Source of the DNA: an uncultured Collinsella sp.
Lineage (GTDB): Bacteria; Actinomycetota; Coriobacteriia; Coriobacteriales; Coriobacteriaceae
Length of the DNA: 25,779 nucleotides
Assembly (NCBI GenBank): GCA_958349325.1
Contig: CATWCP010000013.1
Location: 1 to 25,779, forward strand
Direction: 5' to 3'
Made by a program: the position numbers and the translations under genes. Under the pieces are notes generated by a model. That model was not told the DNA's origin and made no database searches. It worked only from the letters and a program-made list of their open reading frames with translations. How positions within the stretch are numbered: position 1 is the first letter of the stretch; each line of letters opens with the position of its first letter. Positions 22,314 to 25,779 of the stretch are shown piece by piece.

Positions 22314-23576
22314 TTAAGACAATTGCCACAAGCGACTTTTCAGCCGATAAAACTGCACCGTCGTCAATGTCAGCACCGCCAACATTCCTGCGAATACAAT
22401 CGCCGGAGCCCATCGATCATATGCGAGCCCGTAAACCAATTGGCCAATAGGCGTTGCACAGGAAAGCATCATATAAACGAGTGCCAGAACTTTTCCGCAG
22501 AGTTCCTTTGGCGCTGACCGCTGAACAAATGAAACGATTTCGACCGATGCAATGCTTGCCCACGCCATGACCCATGCCGAGCCGGCCGCAAGCGCGGCAA
22601 ACGCTAATTCATCAGGACCGCTCAGTAGCGTGACAATAATCGGTACGACTCCAAAACAAATCATCGCAACATATCGACATATGCCCTTGAAGGAAAAACG
22701 ATGCGGCCAAATACCGACCAAACCACTGCCGACAAGACCACCTAAGCCCATAGCCACCTCAATAATCCCAACAAAGGATGATTGCATTCCGAGATGCTTT
22801 GCAACAATAACGGGAGCACCAATCGTTAACCCAACTAACGCAAGGTTCAAAATAGCCGCAAGCAAAAACACAACGAGCAATGATGCGTTTTGAAACAGGT
22901 ACCGAATCGACTCCCGAAAATCGCTTCGGCATGTCGAGCAAGTCGTACTGTCCCCTGTCATTCCAGATGAGGCATTTTGCTTGAGTGCGCCCCCGAACAG
23001 TAGGGCTGACATCGCAAACGTCAACGCCGCGGTTTCGCATAGAGCATCGATACCAAAGCACCCATAGACTGCCGTCCCGACTACAGGCCCCAAGATATTG
23101 CTCGCCATGGTTATCTGCGAGACCAACGCAGTGGCACGCTCAACCTTTTCTGGGCCCGTCATGCGCACCGTCTCAATTTGAAGCATCGGCTTCAGCAGCG
23201 ATTGGATGCCATATTGGACGCAAAGCATTGCTGCCACGACAACCGCAAGAGGCAGCGACCGCTTCATGGGGATAAACAACAGCGATGCAGCCATCAGAAC
23301 AATGCCGAGCACCACAAGAACCCCGCGATGTCTCCCGCGATCCGCCAAGATTCCGCCAGCCGGAGTCGCAAGCACGCCCGGCACGAACGCTATCGCCGCG
23401 ACGGCACCATATAACGTTGACGAGCCGCTGCAATCGAACAAGTAAAGCGGGCACGCAAAGCACAGTGCCGACAACATCGAATACGCGCACAGCTGTGCAA
23501 CAAGAAGACCGAAAAGCCTGATAGATCGCACTGTTTTTGGCGCCAATGAAACGCTAATTCTTCGCATCCCAGCCAT
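22314..23576 (-). CDS. MFS transporter, probable drug or metabolite exporter
   Basis: This 420-residue major facilitator superfamily protein has 12 predicted membrane helices, resembling MFS_3 / enterobactin-exporter-like or macrolide-efflux members. The cytoplasmic loop after helix 2 carries GGILADRGRHRGVLVV, the MFS motif A (GxLaDrxGrkr). A central cytoplasmic loop includes a CSTCRSDFRESIRYLFQ segment, the DFREG-like motif of MFS_3 exporters. I choose the ATG at 23576 (MAGMRRIS) over an upstream frame extension that would run through the operator. Base composition is clearly lower in GC than the flanking genes, suggesting horizontal acquisition together with the TetR gene upstream. The substrate is unknown. 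Confidence 0.88.
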   Translation of the reverse strand: MAGMRRISVSLAPKTVRSIRLFGLLVAQLCAYSMLSALCFACPLYLFDCSGSSTLYGAVAAIAFVPGVLATPAGGILADRGRHRGVLVVLGIVLMAASLLFIPMKRSLPLAVVVAAMLCVQYGIQSLLKPMLQIETVRMTGPEKVERATALVSQITMASNILGPVVGTAVYGCFGIDALCETAALTFAMSALLFGGALKQNASSGMTGDSTTCSTCRSDFRESIRYLFQNASLLVVFLLAAILNLALVGLTIGAPVIVAKHLGMQSSFVGIIEVAMGLGGLVGSGLVGIWPHRFSFKGICRYVAMICFGVVPIIVTLLSGPDELAFAALAAGSAWVMAWASIASVEIVSFVQRSAPKELCGKVLALVYMMLSCATPIGQLVYGLAYDRWAPAIVFAGMLAVLTLTTVQFYRLKSRLWQLS

Positions 23577-23589
23577 AAGCCTATCCCCT

Positions 23590-23610
23590 ATACATACCGT
23601 TAGTATGTAT
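23590..23610. promoter_or_regulatory. Operator 1 for the MFS-linked TetR regulator
   Basis: ATACATAC-CGTTA-GTATGTAT is a perfect dyad with 8-bp arms, 13 nt upstream of the MFS start codon. It is well placed to block transcription of the exporter gene. Confidence 0.75.
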
Positions 23611-23620
23611 TTAATGACTT

Positions 23621-23644
23621 GAAAAGGGCAGCCGTGGCTACCCT
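23621..23644 (-). terminator. Small terminator/attenuator between tetR and the MFS gene
   Basis: AGGGCAGC (23625-23632) pairs with GCTACCCT (23637-23644) with one wobble, loop CGTG. The minus-strand tail is TTTTC. It lies between the two operator copies. Confidence 0.5.
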
Positions 23645-23655
23645 TACAAATCAAT

Positions 23656-23674
23656 TACATACCGTCAGTATCTA
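23656..23674. promoter_or_regulatory. Operator 2 for the MFS-linked TetR regulator
   Basis: TACATAC-CGTCA-GTATCTA matches operator 1 with one arm mismatch and one spacer change. It sits 2 nt past the tetR stop codon, 65 bp from operator 1 (centre to centre). Confidence 0.65.
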
Positions 23675-23676
23675 TA

Positions 23677-24339
23677 TTACCACCCGGCGCGGTCCCATAC
23701 GTCCCAAATCTGCGCCGTTGTCTGAAGCACTTCTTCCCCCAAATCGAGTCCCACCGCGGCCGCCATCTGCGCCAAACATTGAGCGCGAGCGAGCATTCGA
23801 TCCTTGGTCTCGAGCGGACGGAACAGCGGCAGCAGCCAAAGATTCGCCAACAACGATACGGCCTCAGCCGCTTCGCGCGGGCATTTGCACACAATGGAGC
23901 CATCGTCGATGCCCTCCTCGATCACTGGCAAAAGACAGCCATCGGCCGACTCGTCGAACGAGCCCTGGTACTGCATCGCCAGTAGACGCGAGCTTTTTAC
24001 CGGATCTGCCGCAGGATGCATGCGTGCCCATAGCTCAATTTGCGGAACGACAGACTCGGGCGCGTACAGTCGCTTGAGCTTTTGGGCTCCGGTCATATTG
24101 CCGATACCAAGCGTTGAGCGACGTTGTTCAACAATCGGAGCCATTGCCCGATCAAATGCGGCGTTGAAAATCTCTTCTTTGCTCTTAAAGTGATGATAGA
24201 TAGCACCCTTGGTCATGCCATCGAGGCGGTCGACGATATCTTGAATGCTCGTCCCCTCATAACCCTGTGCGCAGAATAGCTCCAGCGCCGCGTCGAGAAT
24301 CTTCGCGACCGTCTCCTCGGGATATTTATTACGACCCAT
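23677..24339 (-). CDS. TetR-family repressor of the MFS exporter
   Basis: This 220-residue TetR/AcrR-type regulator has an N-terminal HTH (residues ~8-55): EETVAKILDAALELFCAQGY, then TSIQDIVDRLDGMTKGAIYH with HFKSKEEIF, an almost textbook TetR pattern. The C-terminal helical domain is the effector and dimer part. I choose the ATG at 24339 (MGRNKYPEE) since the upstream extension (MRHKTCVADGRI) has no ribosome site; the site here is weak (GGATGG or ACGGATT). The exporter gene follows on the same strand with two dyads in the gap, so the pair forms a classical ligand-responsive efflux module. Part of its leader forms a 12-bp inverted repeat. Confidence 0.88.
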   Translation of the reverse strand: MGRNKYPEETVAKILDAALELFCAQGYEGTSIQDIVDRLDGMTKGAIYHHFKSKEEIFNAAFDRAMAPIVEQRRSTLGIGNMTGAQKLKRLYAPESVVPQIELWARMHPAADPVKSSRLLAMQYQGSFDESADGCLLPVIEEGIDDGSIVCKCPREAAEAVSLLANLWLLPLFRPLETKDRMLARAQCLAQMAAAVGLDLGEEVLQTTAQIWDVWDRAGW

Positions 24340-24346
24340 AATCCGT

Positions 24347-24400
24347 CCATCCGCAACGCAAGTCTTGTGCCTCATTACAGCATTTTAACGTTGCGGATGG
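24347..24400. repeat. 12-bp inverted repeat in the leader of the MFS-linked tetR
   Basis: CCATCCGCAACG (24347-24358) and CGTTGCGGATGG (24389-24400) enclose a 30-nt loop. The downstream arm on the minus strand includes GGATGG, the likely weak ribosome site of tetR. It could also be the 3' hairpin of the P-II gene, whose stop is 13 nt away. Confidence 0.55.
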
Positions 24401-24413
24401 TAGACGGTCGATT

Positions 24414-24752
24414 CTACACCGCGGCGGGGCCGTGTTCGCCGGTACGGATGCGGATGACTTCCTCGACCGGCTCGACCCAGATCTTGCCATCGCCGACGGC
24501 TCCGGTGCGTGCGGCGTTACAGATGATGTCGACAATGCTGTCGACATGCTCATCGGCGCAAATGAGCGTGAACTGCACCTTAGGGATCGTGTTGACAAGC
24601 AACTCGTTGCCGCGCACGTATTCCTTCCAGCCATGCTGCGCACCGCAGCCCTGCACCTGGTTGATGGTCATGCCGCGCACATCAGCAGCAAACAGCGCAT
24701 CTTTAAGAACCTCAAGCTTCTCCTGGCGCACAATAGCCGTAATTTTCTTCAT
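24414..24752 (-). CDS. P-II nitrogen regulatory protein (GlnB/GlnK family)
   Basis: This 112-residue trimeric signal protein binds ATP/ADP and 2-oxoglutarate and reports nitrogen status, commonly by plugging the ammonium channel encoded beside it. The N-terminus MKKITAIVRQEKLEVLKDAL, the segment GMTINQVQGCGAQ, the B-loop GAVGDGKIWV and the C-loop EVIRIRTGE match the family. Aligned without gaps to E. coli GlnB, position 51 (the uridylylated tyrosine) is Leu and position 46 is Val, in WKEYVRGNELL, so standard T-loop modification is unlikely. The AGAGG ribosome site is 8-10 nt upstream. It lies downstream of amt on the same strand, the reverse of the common glnK-amtB order. This is a confident family call; glnK is the likely role. 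Confidence 0.92.
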   Translation of the reverse strand: MKKITAIVRQEKLEVLKDALFAADVRGMTINQVQGCGAQHGWKEYVRGNELLVNTIPKVQFTLICADEHVDSIVDIICNAARTGAVGDGKIWVEPVEEVIRIRTGEHGPAAV

Positions 24753-24810
24753 AGTGAATTCCTCTCTTCAATAAAAGAAATGAATTGCCATTCAATGACG
24801 CGGGTTTTCG

Positions 24811-24892
24811 AGGTGCCCGAGATTGCCCCGAAAGAGGAGCGCCGCGTACTTCGGTACGCAAGCGACGGTTTGAGGGGCAAGATCGGGTGCCT
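24811..24892. other. Long imperfect hairpin between amt and the P-II gene
   Basis: AGGTGCCCGAGATTGCCCC (24811-24829) pairs with GGGGCAAGATCGGGTGCCT (24874-24892) over 19 positions with two mismatches and two wobbles. Inside lies GCGTAC-TTCG-GTACGC (24844-24859), a perfect stem with a stable tetraloop. No T run follows on the minus strand, so it looks like a processing, attenuation or repeat structure rather than a plain terminator. Confidence 0.65.
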
Positions 24893-24907
24893 GGGAAAGC
24901 CGTGTCG

Positions 24908-25779
24908 CTAATCGAGTCCGGAGAACGAGGGATACGCGCTCTCGCCGTGTTGGCTCGCATCCAGGCCCAGCGCCTCGTCGGCCTCGTCCACGCGCAGGCT
25001 GCCATGGAACAGCGCCTTGACCACCGCGGCGATCACCAAGTCGAGCACCAGCACAATAGCGACCGTCACCACAATGCCTAAGATCTGCGAGATGAGCAGC
25101 GACACGCCGCCCGTGTAGAACAGGCCGCCCTTACCGGTCCACGAAAGCTCCGGCACGCAGAACAAGCCCGTGAGCACGCCGCCCAGGATGCCACCGATGC
25201 CGTGGCAGCAGAACGCGTCGAGCGCATCGTCGTAGCCAAATTTGGTCTTAAGATGGCTGATGGCCAGGTAGCAGACGGGAGAGACGATCAGGCCCATGAC
25301 CAGCGCTGCCCATGGCTCGACAAAGCCCGCGCCCGGCGTGACCACCACGAGGCCCGCGACCAGACCGGTGCTAGCGCCCACCAGCGTGGGGCGACCGGTG
25401 TGCACGCGCTCGACGGCAAGCCACGAGATCATGCCCGCCGCGCTGGCCGTCACGGTGTTGAGGATGGCGAGTGCCGCCACGGCGTCGGCCCTAAACTCGC
25501 TGCCGCCGTTAAAGCCAAACCAGCCAAACCAAAGCAGACCGGCGCCCAGCGCCACAAACGGAACGTTATGCGGACGATAGCTCACCATGCCAAAACCGCG
25601 ACGACGGCCGAGCATCAGGCAGAGAATCAGGCCCGTGAGACCGGACGAAATGTGCACCACGTCGCCGCCGGCAAAGTCGAGCGCGCCGATGATGTCGCCG
25701 ATAAAGGAACCCTCGCCGCCCCAGACCATGTGGGCGAGCGGCGCATAGACCACGAGCAGCCAAATGCCCAGGAAGGCCG
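24908..25779 (-). CDS. amt: Ammonium transporter, 5' end beyond the window
   Basis: This is the C-terminal ~290 residues of an Amt/MEP/Rh-type ammonium channel; the frame is open to the right edge (AFLGIWLLVVYAPLAHMVWG), so the start lies outside. Conserved features are ALDFAGGDVVHISSG with the pore histidine in VVHI, VAGLVVVTPGAGFVEPWAAL, and DDALDAFCCHGIGGILGGVL, where the second pore histidine is in CCHGIGG. The C-terminal tail, DEADEALGLDASQHGESAYP and a little more, is the cytoplasmic part that interacts with P-II proteins in this family. The P-II gene follows 155 nt downstream past a large hairpin. The channel lets ammonium enter when nitrogen is scarce. Confidence 0.95.
   Translation of the reverse strand, partial: AFLGIWLLVVYAPLAHMVWGGEGSFIGDIIGALDFAGGDVVHISSGLTGLILCLMLGRRRGFGMVSYRPHNVPFVALGAGLLWFGWFGFNGGSEFRADAVAALAILNTVTASAAGMISWLAVERVHTGRPTLVGASTGLVAGLVVVTPGAGFVEPWAALVMGLIVSPVCYLAISHLKTKFGYDDALDAFCCHGIGGILGGVLTGLFCVPELSWTGKGGLFYTGGVSLLISQILGIVVTVAIVLVLDLVIAAVVKALFHGSLRVDEADEALGLDASQHGESAYPSFSGLD

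Overview
The window reads as chromosomal DNA of a GC-rich, strictly anaerobic Gram-positive bacterium. The best guess is a gut member of the Coriobacteriia, close to Collinsella. That placement is inferred from high GC with strong GGAGG-type ribosome sites, a sortase-anchored coiled-coil surface protein, a giant oxygen-sensitive 2-hydroxyacyl-CoA dehydratase activase, a type III pantothenate kinase and an arylsulfotransferase remnant. No rRNA, tRNA, CRISPR array, transposase or prophage gene is visible.

Layout. Positions 1-6300 hold housekeeping genes, all on the minus strand: a YebC regulator, a large DUF6020-type membrane protein, lgt, a stand-alone NifU C-terminal domain protein, a dCMP-deaminase-type enzyme and coaX. 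An OPT-family transporter (6468-8171, plus) diverges from coaX behind a structured leader. Two strong hairpins separate it from a 1151-residue surface protein (8372-11827, minus) that carries a CAP domain between two coiled coils, an LAQTG sortase signal and a G9 tract just after its signal peptide. A DUF389 membrane protein (plus) faces a 3' remnant of an aryl-sulfate sulfotransferase and a 3-hydroxyacyl-CoA dehydrogenase. After an inverted-repeat-rich gap comes the 1593-residue dehydratase activase with its TetR-type regulator just upstream (15280-20783).

The most interesting stretch is 20875-21340. It holds a previously unlisted 41-codon membrane peptide gene (21059-21184, minus). A good promoter on the opposite strand should drive an ~84-nt structured RNA that ends in a hairpin lying over the 3' end of the peptide gene. 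The peptide's own Shine-Dalgarno can be masked by a leader hairpin. This is the architecture of a type I toxin-antitoxin locus (compare txpA/RatA, bsrG/SR4 and fst/RNAII), and it is bracketed by two almost identical ~30-bp palindromes.

The last part holds a HAD phosphatase whose ribosome site sits inside a 20-bp perfect inverted repeat, a lower-GC MFS exporter with its TetR regulator and two operator copies, and an amt-P-II nitrogen pair on the minus strand. In that pair the P-II protein lacks the usual modified tyrosine. amt runs off the right edge. REP-like palindromes with a GGGACAG core recur in several gaps (3318, 3402, 20875, 21312, and fused to the 3' end of the deaminase gene at 4823).
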